Shown: positions 1-10,938 of the stretch, piece after piece
How the letters are laid out: every line of letters starts with the position of its first letter
Position numbering within the stretch: the first letter of the stretch is position 1
NCBI GenBank assembly: GCA_949316235.1
Contig: OX438744.1
Coordinates: 2,790,001-2,854,000, forward strand
Source: Oegoconia quadripuncta
Taxonomy: Eukaryota; Arthropoda; Insecta; Lepidoptera; Autostichidae
Direction of reading: 5' to 3'
Length of the DNA: 64,000 nucleotides
Translations under genes and position numbers: made by a program
The notes under the pieces: model-generated
Told to the model about the DNA's origin: nothing
The model's database searches: none
What the model saw: the letters and a program-made list of their open reading frames with translations, nothing else

Positions 1-520
1 CCTAAACAATTGGACTCCATCCAGTTACAAATCATTTCCATAACATTGAATGACAGAGTGAAACGTAATAGACAAGGTTACGAAGTCACATTGTAACGAA
101 AACAAACAACTTAAAACTCATTTCAGTAAATGGCCCAATCATGGCAATTTATGCATTTATTTCAATCTCCATTTGCTACGTATGGGTATCACGGTAACCA
201 CGCGGCAGTATGGTCGGAATGCATCGAGGAAATTCACAGATAAAGGTCATGGCGATGGTCTACGAATAGGGATGTAAAACATTTTGTTTCCGTTGACTTC
301 GTATAAGTACGTGATATTGAGTACAATAACATGACACTAATATTACAGACTAGCTCGTCGCCCGCGGCTTCCCCTACCTTTAAAGTGTATATAATTCTAG
401 CCTTTTCGTCACAGTATACATTTTTGAAAATCTAATGTAGGTATGTCAAGAAAAATATAGCATCTTTTAGGAAAAATTGTGATAAACATGTTGTCCATAC
501 ATGAAATAAAGATAAACTTG
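1..520. other. Non-coding stretch, little recognisable
   Basis: No credible coding frame. The only piece I recognise is at about 345-385 (minus), a GC-rich end with the look of the Helitron-like repeat seen more completely at 52335-52560. Confidence 0.4.
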
Positions 521-525
521 CAGGT

Positions 526-780
526 CACATAAGTCGCCTCCGCAAAGTCAGTAATTCGTTCAAAGGGTTATGTATACGGTTTTTCAATAAGGTTCCAGTT
601 GATATACAAAATCTTCCTCTCACTAAATTTAAAGATACTTTAAAACAGAAACTTATTAACAAAGCTTATTATAAAATATCAGACTATTGAGATGATAATT
701 ATCCCTGGACATAATCAGATCGTTCGCGTGCCAGGCTATTTCATAATTAATAATGAAATATAAAAACAATACAATACAAT
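526..780 (+). mobile_element. LINE 3' end with C-terminal ORF remnant
   Basis: An open frame at 526-690 encodes a tail with the pattern NSFKGLCIRFFNKVP followed by LPLTKFK and KQKLINKAYY, then a stop at 688-690. This is the usual C-terminus of an insect non-LTR retrotransposon reverse transcriptase polyprotein. A short AT-rich 3' UTR ending in ATACAATACAATACA-type repeats follows. Only the last 55 or so codons survive, so it is a 5'-truncated dead copy. The LINE clade cannot be fixed from this alone. Confidence 0.6.
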
Positions 781-885
781 ACAAATACACTTTATTGTAC
801 AAAAGGAGAACATACATTTTACAAAACACAATACAACAAAAAACCTTTTTGTAAAATAAAAACCTTTATGTAAAATCAACTATTG
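765..885 (-). mobile_element. LINE 3' tail, minus strand
   Basis: CAATACAATACAAATACACTTTATTG read on the minus strand gives an AATAAAG signal followed by a simple repeat tail, as at the 3' ends of many insect LINEs. It abuts the plus-strand LINE tail before it, so the two tails face each other. Confidence 0.4.
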
Positions 886-1025
886 CGGCAACTACTCGCT
901 TTATCGGAATAAAAAATATCCTACTTTTTTTATCCAGGGGATGTCCTATCTATACACCAAATCCGTTCATCCTGTTCGCCTGCCGTGATTGAACAACAAA
1001 CCGACAAATAAACAAACTAACATCA
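886..1025 (-). mobile_element. Helitron-like repeat fragment
   Basis: On the minus strand this reads from a TTTGTTTATTTG-type start through CAATCACGGCAG, an ACGGATTTGGTG-like core and TTTTATTCCGATAAAG. The same order occurs at 17862-18080 and 52335-52560. The 3' GC-rich end is missing. Confidence 0.5.
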
Positions 1026-1035
1026 AAACTTTAAC

Positions 1036-1440
1036 ATCCAGACTCACAGGCGATGACTCAACGGTCACCGGCAAATTGCAAAGCCTTGAACACCGCCGTA
1101 GGGTTGCATGCCTTTCAGTGTTTTACAGGATACATTTCGGACAACCAGGCGCGGGGGGGGGGGGGGGGGGGTTTCCATCCATATGTTGTCAACATACCGA
1201 ACATCCGCACTAAGCTCTTTGATTCATCATTTATAATGCGGACTGCTAAGGTATGGAACTCACTGCCCGCGTCGGTTTTTCCCGACACTTACAACCTTGG
1301 GATCTTAAAGTCTAGAGTGAATAGGCATTTACTGGGTGCGCGTGATACATCTTCGGCTACATCGTCACTTTCCATCAGGTGAGATTGTAGCCAAACGCGA
1401 AACCAGTTTTTAATAAAAAACTTTCGCATTTATAAGTATA
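1036..1440 (+). mobile_element. Jockey/CR1-like LINE 3' end (family L1), deleted
   Basis: Contains the C-terminal frame of a LINE reverse transcriptase: AVGLHAFQCFTGYI, then VVNIPNIRTKLF, SFIMRTAKVWNSLP and SRVNRHLLGA, with a stop at 1380-1382. Compared with the copy at 49600-50095, about 60 bp is lost between two TTCGG repeats, and a poly-G run has grown to 19 G (1153-1171) against 8 in that copy. Deletion and poly-G put the N- and C-terminal parts in different frames. The 3' UTR begins AAAACTTTCGC. Confidence 0.75.
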
Positions 1441-1765
1441 TTACTGAGGATTGTTTTATTGATATTTATTTGATATTTATGTAAAAATAATGTAAAAGTA
1501 CCAATTTTCTTGTAATATAATTAAAACGTGCCCCATTCAATTATAACGACAATTATTGTCAGTAACATAATAAGAATTACTAATTGGCATACCTAAGTTT
1601 GGTGTTAGTTTACTATAATATAATTTCTGTAATAATGCTGCAAAGAAGAGAAATATAAGTAATTATGTTTCTAAGACCCTAAATTCAATTTATACCTATA
1701 TAAATTCTATAATGCTTATAACATCTATTAATGTGAATTCTTGTAGATTTCCTTTGTGTTCACTT
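1441..1765. other. AT-rich non-coding stretch
   Basis: Probably includes more of the L1 3' UTR (TGTAAAAATAATGTAAAAG). No coding frame or other repeat recognised. Confidence 0.35.
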
Positions 1766-1991
1766 ATCTGGGACTGGCTATCTTATCTCTGACAGCCGGA
1801 ACACTACAATACTATTAACATTGCTGCTTGGCGGCAGATTTAGATAAGATGGCGGTAGCTAGCCATGCGGACATTTAAAATGCCCTAACACCAAACAAAC
1901 CGAGTACTTAAACATGTAACCCTCGGGGATCGAACCCGCAATCTCCGAATCGTAAACCCAATGTTGTTTACATTGGAGCCACGGAGGCGGT
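1766..1991 (-). mobile_element. SINE family A (tRNA-derived), 3'-truncated
   Basis: Read on the minus strand it starts ACCGCCTCCGTGGCTC, has an A-box-like GTGGCTCCAATGTAAAC and a B-box-like GGGTTCGATCCCC, then the family body (GTACTCGGTTTG, CTAGCTACCGCCATC, GGCAGCAATG). It stops before the terminal block seen in the full copy at 28451-28783. Confidence 0.8.
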
Positions 1992-2027
1992 ATGTATATC
2001 AGAACATAACTACTGGTGTAAGCTATC

Positions 2028-2130
2028 TATAAGATAGTTATACTGTTGATATAAGATAGTTATACTGTTGATATAAGATAGTTATACATATCACTCTTAT
2101 AGATAGATATCTTTCTATAACAGTGATATG
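2028..2130. repeat. 22-bp tandem repeat plus inverted repeat
   Basis: About three units of ATAAGATAGTTATACTGTTG lie at 2029-2092, followed by an imperfect palindrome around TATCACTCTTATAG / CTATAACAGTGATA. It is very AT-rich and could extrude a hairpin. I see no gene or transposon end attached. Confidence 0.7.
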
Positions 2131-3321
2131 GTATACTGTTGGTGTTTTTAGTTTTTTAATACTTAAATTGTATGTTTTTTTTTGTTAGTAAACGCTTTAT
2201 TGTAGGTACTTTATAAAATTTACAACAACAATGGTGAGTTTTATTTTGAACCGACTTCAAACAGGAGGTTCTGAATTCGGCCATTTGTATCTTTTTTTTT
2301 AAGAGTCTGTGTGGGAGATCTGGTCAGCATGCGCTCCTTCCTCTTGTCCCTTTCTTTTTGGATTTTGTTCAGCAAATAAACGCCAGGCAAGTGTATAGAA
2401 AGTCGTCTAATAAATAATCTCCAACAAAACTCGTATATTGATAACTATGTTAAATAAATTATAAAAAATATAGGTGGACGAATTGTCGAGGTGGAATTCG
2501 AATAGAGAAGTGAAGCTACCGCGTTTTAGTTCGTCGCGGATTCACAGCGGTAAAAAAAAAGTTTTCGTAGCCTGCCGGTAGAGGGCGCGCGAACAGTCTG
2601 TTTTACCAATACTGGACGATTGTAAAACGTTATATATTTTTTCCTTATAGCTACTTAAGCATTTAGTCATATAAGTCATGGTAACGTATTATCAATAACA
2701 ATGACAAATTATTATTTGTTATTTCATTATTTCCTGGTCATAATTTTATAAGTTATACTTGAATAACTTAGCACTAGGTGTCAAGTGTATACCACCTAGT
2801 ATGATCATTGGCCATAAATTGTTTATCCGACTTCAAAAAAAATCCAATTCCAATGACGGGATTCTGACTATGGATGATAAGCAAGTAATATTCATTCTAA
2901 TTAAACAATACATTTTAAAGATTGTATCCCAAAAACCTATTTAAAAAAGCAACCCTTGAATTTCTTGCTCGTTCTTCTTTGGGAAGCGAGCTTTGAGAAT
3001 GAGCAGTAATGGTGTCAATTCGGATGTACACCAACTAAACTAAACCCAGTTTTGGAGTGGTGCCGTCGCATCGTACTGTTCCAGGGAGTAAGAGACATTA
3101 CTACTTACTTTAAAACTGGTTTTACTTCAGTTTAGTCGACACCATTGTCAATAGGTTTAATATTAACTTAAAAATGTGACGTTTTCAAGTGATAATTTTA
3201 TACTACGAACTATTTTTTTTTTATATTGAATCTATAAGGAATGGAAGGTTCTCCTAAAATAATATAGGCATACATATAGCGCTTTTGACATTTTCAGCAA
3301 GAAGTCAAGCATTTTCATTCA
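2131..3321. other. Non-coding stretch with minor repeat scraps
   Basis: Holds poly-T/poly-A tracts, a scrap resembling a common lepidopteran repeat (GAACCGACTTCAAACAGGAGG near 2249) and short frames without family resemblance. Nothing supports a gene. Confidence 0.4.
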
Positions 3322-3552
3322 TTAATAAATAATAATAAATATTTCGGACACTTACATCAATCATCTAATCCCACACTAAGCAAAGCTTGTACTATGGATA
3401 CTAGATAACGGATAAACATACATAAATATTTATATAAACATCCATGACTCAGGAATAAATATTCATTACACAAACATTTACCCGTCGCGAGATTCGAACC
3501 CGCAACCGTTGGTTTCGCTGACAGGGTCACTATCCACTGCACCAATCGGTCG
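3322..3552 (-). mobile_element. SINE family C (tRNA-derived), near full
   Basis: On the minus strand: ACCGATTGGTGCAGTGG (A-box region), GGGTTCGAATCTCGCGACGG (B box), then TTATTCCTGAGTCATGG, a body ending GTCCGAAATATTTATTATTATT. Same layout as 12541-12771 and 37866-38098. Confidence 0.85.
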
Positions 3553-3773
3553 TCATTCATTCATTAATCTATTTATTTTGTATTTTGATGATAATTTTTT
3601 TCATTGATAAGGTTTGCTGCCAGAGTAGAGATATTTTGATGATGCGGATTTTCCAAACTCCATTATAATTGCAAAATAAGACATTAGGTAATGATTTTTC
3701 TCTACGAAACTGCAATTTCTTTAGGGTTATCCCTTCGTCTCTGTAACTACCAGCTTTCTGTTAAAATGAAGTC

Positions 3774-4063
3774 ACGACGGGTTCGTTCTTGACATCACAC
3801 CTGATGTTAAGGGAAGATGAGGTCGAAGGTGGAAGCGTACTGACCCGAAAACCCCAACAGATTTGGGGGACTGGCTATCTTATCTCTGACAACCGGAACA
3901 CAACAATGCTATTAACATTGCTGCTTGGCGGCAGATTTAGATAAGATTGTGGTAGCTAGCCAGGCGGACATTTTAAAATGCCCTACCACCAACCAAATCG
4001 AGTACACCCGCGACCTCCGAATCGTAAACCCAATGTTGTTTTACATTGGGCCACGGAGTCGGT
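3774..4063 (-). mobile_element. SINE family A, near full length
   Basis: Begins on the minus strand at the CCGACTCCGTGGCCC head and runs through the whole body to the CATCAGGTGTGATG / AACCCGTCG end. The promoter boxes are eroded: the segment between the B box and the GTACTCG block is shortened. Confidence 0.8.
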
Positions 4064-4328
4064 TAATACACAATAGTGTATATGTTGGTGTTGTAAGTAT
4101 AAATTACAATCAGACGAAATGAGGCAGAGAGAAAGGCTGTCTAACACCATAGGATCGAACGCGGAAAACCTTTCGCTTCCGCGGTCATACATAAGATACT
4201 ATATACATGAAGAGTGAAGACGTAATTATATACCTATTATAACATGTAATATACTAATTATATATAGTGTAAACCCTTTTATTAGTTACAAGCTTTCCAA
4301 CGGGCGGCATGTTACATGAACGTACCAA

Positions 4329-4493
4329 GATCAAATCGGGGACGTTTTAAAGAAAGGCCAAGTCAAGAGTACCCTAAACCGACGAGCATGTATGAACAAC
4401 CTTATGAGAGCGAAGGAAGCAGAAGAGGTGTGTCAGGATCGTAGCCAGTGGAAATCTGTGGTCTCTGCCTACCCCCACGGGAAACAGGCGTGA
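4329..4493 (+). mobile_element. LINE C-terminal fragment (WKSVVSAYP type)
   Basis: A frame at 4341-4493 reads KSTLNRRACMNNLMRAKEA, then CQDRSQWKSVVSAYPHGKQA and a stop. This is the familiar last stretch of insect LINE polyproteins ending in an R/WKSVVSAYP motif. Only about 50 codons remain. SINE A at 4505 follows almost directly, so the SINE or its target lay in the LINE 3' UTR. Confidence 0.65.
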
Positions 4494-4504
4494 CATTATG
4501 TATG

Positions 4505-4769
4505 ACATGTTAAGTACTCGGTTTAATGGTGGTAGGGTATTTAAATGTCCACCTGGCTAGCTACCATCTTATCTAAATCTGCCGTCAAATAGTTAATGGC
4601 ATTGTTGTGTTCCGGTTTTCACAGATAATATAGCCTGTTCCCCAAATAAGATGGGGTTTCCAGGTCAATACGCTATCACCTCATGACGATGATGAGGATG
4701 AGATTAAGTGAAGACTTAACATCAAGTGTGATTAAGGTCAAGTGCTAACCCGTTGTGCATACAAAAAAA
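4505..4769 (+). mobile_element. SINE family A, 5'-truncated
   Basis: Starts at the TTAAGTACTCGGTTT block, lacking the tRNA-like head, and runs to the GTTGTGCATACAAAAAA tail. Confidence 0.8.
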
Positions 4770-5261
4770 CTGTTATGTGCTTTTAACTTACTTTATATGT
4801 ATATATGTAGAACCATTGTCTGTTTACCCAAGGAGTTGAAATTTTGCGTACTCGTTCAGTTCTAATGACAACACATTTATATGATAGACGTGAACTGATG
4901 CTGTAGCCAGGATCGTCTCCTCTCGAGGGGAAATGGATACTAAGAATACACGGTGAGTTTGATAGTTATACCAGGAGTGTCTTCCGAAGAAGTATCTCCT
5001 CAACGATTAACACGGATACGAAATTTTGCATGGATATAGAAAAATCCCAATAGCTGGATAGATTTTGAACTCCCAATGAAAAACGACGGGTGCTGTGTTT
5101 GACGGCGTTGTGTTTGTGTCCGACTTGAGCGTGACTTTTAAATTAGAGGGTCAGAAAGCTTTTAACACAGTTGTTTGGTGTATTTGAATGAAATGATCGT
5201 CTTTCGAGAGTTTTAAAAATTTTCAATTCATAGTTACTCTACCATTGATTTCTGTACACGA
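4770..5261. repeat. Interspersed repeat with AACGACGGGTG block
   Basis: A diverged member of a dispersed family also seen at about 9470-9950, 25060-25250 and 26660-26900: a block AAAACGACGGGTG, GTTGTGTTTGTGTCC, a GATTTTCATCAAA-like block and CTTTCGAGAGTTTT. No coding frame. Class of element unknown. Confidence 0.45.
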
Positions 5262-5402
5262 CATTTATCCCAAATCGTGTGGTCAGAGACAAATATAATG
5301 ATAAACATAAAAAAATTATGATTGAAACAATCCACCGTTCGCCTTTCGAATTATACAGAACACATGTGACAGGGGATGAGCCCATCGCCTCGCCTACGAC
5401 GA
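5262..5402 (+). repeat. Interspersed repeat R, uninterrupted copy
   Basis: CATTTATCCCAAATCGTGTGG through ATTGAAACAATCCACCGTTCGCC to GGGGATGAGCCCATCGCC. The copies at 8096-8545 and 50308-50620 carry insertions (a SINE and a MITE), so this copy is a useful empty-site reference. Confidence 0.6.
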
Positions 5403-5511
5403 AACATCAACAAACCACGAAACTACAGATAAATGTGGAGATCGCATTTCTCAAAACATACATGGAGATAGAAAAACTTAATTATGTCTTCCTCCTTTCT
5501 AAGAACTTAAG

Positions 5512-5575
5512 ACCGACTAGATACGCGTTTCACCACAATCTTACCTGCTGAATAGTGGCAATGTTGCCGAAGATG
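5512..5575 (-). mobile_element. L1-type LINE 3' scrap
   Basis: ACTAGATACGCGTTTCACCACAATCTTACCTG matches the terminal 3' segment of the L1 LINE copies at 26905, 28885 and 49600, minus strand. Confidence 0.45.
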
Positions 5576-5969
5576 AATCACATCAAATTCTCTAGCTTCA
5601 CTTAGATTTATATGACCTCCACCTATATTTACAACTTCACGGTAGGTACCTACTGCATTCGCAGACGCATCATTATGTCATAATTATATTTTACTACAGC
5701 CTACAATATATTTTATCAAGGATTAAGATAATTGATTGTACTACAATGTAACAATCGAATTGACTTTATCAGAAACGCTACAGTGATATTATAATTATTA
5801 ATAATCTGTCAAGTCAAGCAACGGTGGCACGAGGAATGGTCTTATGCTAATTTTGGAATGATTATAAATTTTTTGTATAGGTAGTAACATAATCGACCAT
5901 AAAAATCAATCCTATGCCATATTGTTTCGGCACGTAAAAAGAATAGAACGAACCAACCAGCGGGGTACA
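5576..5969. other. Non-coding stretch
   Basis: AT-rich, no recognised element or coding frame. Confidence 0.35.
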
Positions 5970-6216
5970 TATTATTTAGTACTCGGTTTGGTTGGTGGTA
6001 GGGCATATTAAAATGTCCACCTGGCTAGCTACCACCATCTTATCTAAATCTGCCGCCAAACAGCAATGTTAATGGTAATATTGTGTTCTGGTTGTCAGAG
6101 ATATGATAACCAGTACCCCCAAATAAGATAGGGTTTCCGGGTCAGTACGCTACCACTTTCGGCCTCATCTTCACTGTGATTGAGGTCAAGTGCTAACCCG
6201 TTGTGGATAAAAAAAT
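5970..6216 (+). mobile_element. SINE family A, 5'-truncated
   Basis: Starts at TTAGTACTCGGTTTGG and ends CCCGTTGTGGATAAAAAAA. The head is missing. The CTTCACTTAACATCAG piece is shortened. Confidence 0.8.
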
Positions 6217-7227
6217 ATTACTAAAATTTTAAATACAGAAAATATGGTTAATTTTTTACACGTGGACGAATACAGTTTGAATGACAACTGGTTACTATGA
6301 TCTTTAGTCATGGTTCAATTGATTATTTATACTTAATACCACATTAGATACGGAAGTTTATGGAACCCTAGTTGTAGATAATACTATCTAAACCTTCCAA
6401 ACCAACAAATCAACTCAACTCCCCGGCTTATCGTCCTATCGAAATAATCAAAAAAATATTAAAAACGTACGCAGTTATCATTATCAAATACAGGGCAGTG
6501 TTATTCGAAGACGCAGGTAGGCCGTTGAACCTGCGACCTTCAAAATCTGCAGGTATAGTGTAATTCAAAAAATGCTTTATTTTGTAGGTACAGATTAAAT
6601 AGTCAGATTTTACATTTTTTAAGCGAGTGCTTGTTCAAAAGGCAAGGAACAAGGAAGAAACTCGAGAGGTTTCTCTTTCAAAAACAGGATTTATCAGTAT
6701 TTTTAATGTAGGACTTATTTCAGTTTGTGCTTTTGCACAGACAAAGGCCTGAGCCTAACGTCATTTCACTTCTCTGTAACAAACCGTAAAATCTACGCGA
6801 GCGAAGTCGCGGACAGAAGCTAGTGTCTAATAAAAAGAGAGTTTATAGGACCCCTCAGCCAAGTAGACCACAGAATTATATCAAGCATAATGGTTACGTC
6901 ACGGTTTCTGCGTGTCAAAATTGAGGCCTACCTACATTCCCATAAACGCCAAACTGTTGTGAAACAACAAGATATTAGTAATCTTTTTCAATTCTTCGGC
7001 AACTAACGAAATTGCCGAAAAACTCACCATAACAAGAAATACTTCAAGTAACGGTTTTGTCAGACATGCAAGTAAACGTTGTAATGACAATTATAACAAA
7101 TAGTTTTCCGCCTGCGACTTCGTTCGATCCTAACCTGTCTACCAACAAATTTTTATCCAAATCCGTATCGCCGCTTAGGTGTTAATAGGTAACAAATATA
7201 CATACACACAAACTTAAGCATTTATAA
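6217..7227. other. Non-coding stretch with Helitron-like end
   Basis: At 6790-6828 there is CTACGCGAGCGAAGTCGCGG followed by ACAGAAGCTAGTG, which resembles the 3' end of lepidopteran non-autonomous Helitron-like elements. At about 7105-7190 a minus-strand scrap of the same kind is possible. No gene. Confidence 0.4.
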
Positions 7228-7653
7228 CATTAGGTCCTTCCTTACCTATGAAATTGGCGTTTTGTATGAAGAATTTCATTAAGACTGTTTTCTCCATACA
7301 AACATTTTTGATTTTTTTTTTTGGGAACAGCAAATCCAAATTTAGCTAAACTTTGTGTGTATTATCGGATAACATTAAGTATAGGCAGCGTTAATTTTTA
7401 AAAGTAACCGCTTTATAAAAGTTTCAGCGAATCTAAGAAATGATTATGGGAAGCACATGAAGAGAGCTCTCTTCAAATTTTTTTTATTATGTAATTTAGC
7501 CCAGAAATTAAAAAATATTTCATGTGAAACCTTGAAATAATATTCCATTTTCCAAATAAAAAAACAAATTTGGACATAGCTTTGAAAATCGCAGGAATGA
7601 TAATGACTAACGAAGAAAAAAAACTCCAATTTCATAGGTAAAGACCCAATATA
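7228..7653. mobile_element. MITE with TACCTATGAAATTGG inverted ends
   Basis: The left end (TTAGGTCCTTCCTTACCTATGA) and right end (ATAGGTAAAGACCCAA) are inverted copies over about 28 bp, sharing TTACCTATGAAATTGG. About 425 bp, no coding frame. Half copies occur at 7880-8005 and 38948-39125, which supports one mobile family. The TA-rich flanks fit a Tc1/mariner-type origin, but the transposase is unknown. Confidence 0.7.
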
Positions 7654-8095
7654 AATGATTTTGACAGCTGTCATTTGAAATGAAGAGCACATAGAGACCT
7701 TTCATTTTGACAAAGACACTCTCAGGCAGAATAGAGACGTCCTGTGGCGCATGTGATGATGATGAATGCAAATTAAGGTCAAACATTGCGACATGCTTAG
7801 TAAACTTTAATCACAGGTATAATGACATTAACTATTAATAATGAAGATATCTAAGTATTATCAATACTTAAACCTACAAGGTATATTCTATTTTCCAAAT
7901 AAAAAACAAATTTGGAAATAGCTACAGAATCGTAGGAGTTGGTACATATGATTAACGAAGAAAAAAATCTCCAATTTCATAGGTAAAGACCTAATACTAT
8001 ATACCTAGTTAGGAAGTCAATGATGTACATCTGCTGATGAAGTGTGTCAAGAACCAGAGGAAGAGGGACGGTCTGGTGAGCAAACTGCAAATCAA
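7654..8095. other. Non-coding stretch with MITE half copy
   Basis: 7880-8005 repeats the right half of the MITE at 7228-7653 (ATTTTCCAAATAAAAAACAA to CATAGGTAAAGACCTAATA). The rest has no recognised content. Confidence 0.5.
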
Positions 8096-8545
8096 TCTTT
8101 TACACACATACATAACGTCACGACCTTTATCCCAAATGGTGTGGTCAGAGATATCCCAATCAATAGTGTTTGGGTGTTCCAAACATTAATGTTTAATTAT
8201 TGAAACAACATCGACAGACGACCTGTTCGGTGTAGTGGTTAGAAACTTTGCTACTATACCAAAAGGTCGCGGGTTCTAGGTCTCGCTAGGGGCATATGTT
8301 TGTATGATGAATACAGACATGTGTTCCCGAGTTATGGATGTTTTTCATTTATACATGTATTTATTTACAAAAAAAAAATGTATTTGTGTACTTGATCAAC
8401 CATGTGGTATCCATAACACAAGCCTAGATGCTTATTGTGGACCTTGATGGCGCTGTGTGTTTGTGCAAAGATATTTATTTATTATTATCCACGGTTCACC
8501 TTATGAAATATACAGAAATGCACAGGTGATAGGGGGTGAGCCCAT
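8096..8545 (+). repeat. Interspersed repeat R split by a SINE
   Basis: The R repeat (ACGACCTTTATCCCAAATGG to GGGGGTGAGCCCATCG) is interrupted after ATTGAAACAACAT at 8209 and resumes at CCACGGTTCACC at about 8489. The uninterrupted arrangement is seen at 5262-5402. Confidence 0.65.
8215..8488 (+). mobile_element. SINE family B (tRNA-derived), full length
   Basis: Head GACGACCTGTTCGGTGTAGTGG (A-box region), a diverged B box GGGTTCTAGGTCTCGC, body with TTCCCGAGTTATGGATG, CATGTGGTATCCATAAC, GATGGCGCTGTGTG and an ATTTATTTATTATTAT tail. It sits inside repeat R. Confidence 0.85.
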
Positions 8546-8579
8546 CGATGTTGAAACGTACTAAACTATAGGTGTGTTA

Positions 8580-9395
8580 GTGAGGAATTATCTGAGGCAA
8601 ATTCAATTTATCAGGTTTGCAGATGATATAGCAGCTCTAGCTGAAAACTCACATCAATTACAGGATCTAATTCAGAAATGGATAACATATTCAAGGAAAC
8701 AGGACTCAAAATCAATATTTCAAAAACAAAAACACTAGTAACTTCAAAGTCAAAACCAGCACATAGTCCTATAAATATTCACAACAAGACAATAGAACAG
8801 GTCAACTCGTTTAAATATCTAGGAAGTTTGATCACAAGTGACTCGAGGTGTACTCCAGACATAGTCATAAGGATAGCGATGGCAAAAAGGGCTTTTAATA
8901 ACAAAAAACATCTATTTAAAGCTAAAATAAGCAAAAAAGCTAGAAAGCGGCTGATAAAATGCTATGTATGGAGTATAGCTTTATACGGCTGTGAGACATG
9001 GACTTTAACACAAAGGGATAGGGAAAGGTTAGAGGTATTCGAGATGTGGTGCTGGAGACGAATGGATGAAATAAGCTGGACCGAGAAGAGAACAAATGAA
9101 GAGGTGTTAATGATGGTAAAGGAGAAGAGATGCCTGTTAGCCACAGTTGAGAACCGAAGAGGAAAGATGATAGGTCACTTGTTACGACATGATATTTTTT
9201 TGACGAACATAATTGAGGGAAAAATTGAAGGAAAGAGAGGAAGGGGAAGACCTAGGCGTAATTACTTTGACCAAGTGAAAGAGAAGGTTAAAGTCGTGTC
9301 GTACCAAGAGGTTAAAACGAGGGCGGAAAGTAGAGAGACATGGTCGTTACTCCACCGACAAGAGCATAGCTCTTAAATTGAAGAAGAAGGCAAAT
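8580..9395 (+). mobile_element. RTE-like LINE, 3' portion of reverse transcriptase
   Basis: Begins within the RT domain: FADDIA (the catalytic YADD-type motif) is encoded near 8615, followed after a frame change by a 232-residue open frame 8678-9376 with LKINISKTKTLV, NSFKYLGSLI, LYGCETWTL, MWCWRRM, GHLLRHD and GKRGRGRPRRNYFDQ motifs, as in insect endonuclease-reverse transcriptase proteins. It ends AAATTGAAGAAGAAGG. The endonuclease and most of the fingers/palm region are missing, so this is a 5'-truncated copy. Further pieces of the same lineage lie at 10336-10682 and 51631-51803. Confidence 0.8.
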
Positions 9396-10335
9396 TGAAA
9401 ATTTATTTAACATTTGTTAACTATGGGCTGTCTGTCTGTGCGTGTGTCTGTGGGTGTATGTCAGTGTGTGTGCGATTATATCATCTATAGACGTATCTTC
9501 GGAACGGGTTCACCGATTTCCATCAAACATGGCTAACCTATCCCCGGATTTAATCTTAACTATAAATAATTGAAAATTTATAAAACTCTCGAAAGACTAT
9601 AGAAAGAAGGAAAGTTATTTATTTTGATAACATTAATAGTAAAAGTTAGTACAAATGGTGGGAACTAAACATAGGATTGGTTATCAAAAAAGGTTACCAC
9701 TCAGCATAAATAGTGGTCGCTCTTGCAAAGCTGATCTTCCGTGGCACCTGCAGTGTGTGAAACCGCAGCTAAGCAAAGACACCAAGCAATAGTGTTTAAA
9801 CTTAAATATCTTTGAATAGGTAAGAACCTGCCCTCTCGTAAAAAACCCCACTCAAATCGGACCATCCGTTACTGAGATACATCTGGACAAAGACTGGACA
9901 CACACACAACCCTGTCAAACACAAAACACTCTTCGCTTTTCGTCGGGGGTTATAAAGGTGTCTGAAATTGATTTAATCAGTATCGACCTAATAATTCACA
10001 AAAATCAAAACATCGGTCTTGAAGGCAATCTCTAATGACATACTTTATGTAGGTACCTACGTATCATGTAATACTTATTATTGCATATAATCGATGTATA
10101 CGAAATGTTGTTTAGACATACATTACGTCACGACCTTTATCCCAAATGGAGGATCAGATATCCCAAACATTAGTGTTTGGATGATCAGTGCCGAAACCAA
10201 ACGGCGATTTGTTGATATCAGGTTATAGTTACTTACATATGTATAGGTTTAAAATAGTTTTTGTAAGTTATGTAACTATTTGTCTCTTGAATAAAGAAAA
10301 TATATACCAGTTGAATTGTCTTCTTCACTCTTATA
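9396..10335. other. Non-coding, dispersed-repeat fragments
   Basis: 9470-9950 belongs to the AACGACGGGTG-type dispersed repeat (CCGATTTCCATCAAACATGG, CTCGAAAGACTAT, ACACACACAACCCTGTCAAA). 10125-10190 is a 5' scrap of repeat R. No gene. Confidence 0.45.
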
Positions 10336-10682
10336 GATTCTAGATTTTTTACACGAAGCTGGACAGAGGAAAGAACAAATGAAGAGATGGTAATGGAGAA
10401 GAGATGCCTGTTGCCACAGTTGAGAACCGAAGAGGAAAGATGATAGGTCAGGTCATATGAAAGGATATAGATAACAATTGATACGACACGCCATTTTTTT
10501 GAAGAACATAATTGAGGGAAAGATTGAAGGAAACAGAGGAAGGGGAAGACCTAGACGCAATAACTTTGACCAAGTGAAAGAAAAGGTGAATGTCGTGTCG
10601 TACCAAGAGATTAAATCGAGGGCGGAAAACAGAGATGTGGTCATTACTCCACCGACAATATAGCTCTTTTGAAGAAGAAGAC
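10336..10682 (+). mobile_element. RTE-like LINE 3' fragment, internally deleted
   Basis: Corresponds to 9077-9390: the GTCGTACCAAGAG and CTCCACCGACAA blocks and the GRGRPRRNNFDQVKEKV frame are shared. Between about 10400 and 10490 it has a small deletion and an insertion. It ends TTTTGAAGAAGAAGA. Confidence 0.75.
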
Positions 10683-10701
10683 GTACCTACTTACACTAAG
10701 T

Positions 10702-10938
10702 TTCCCTTTTTTTTTCTTTTTTTTTATGCAGGACGTGTTCGTACTTGCCCTCAATCACACCTGATGTTAAGTGAAGATGAGGTCAAAGGTGGAAGCGTAC
10801 TGACCCGGAATCCCCAACACATTTGGGGGACTGGCTATCTTATCTCTGACAACCGGAACACAACAATGCTATTAACATTGCCGCTTGGCGGCAGATTTAG
10901 ATAAGATGGTGGTAACTAGCCAGGCGGACATTTTTAAC
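10702..10938 (-). mobile_element. SINE family A, 5'-truncated
   Basis: Minus-strand copy from its T-rich tail (poly-T at 10702-10728) through AATCACACCTGATGTTAAG to CTAGCCAGGCGGACATTTT. The head is missing. Confidence 0.8.
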
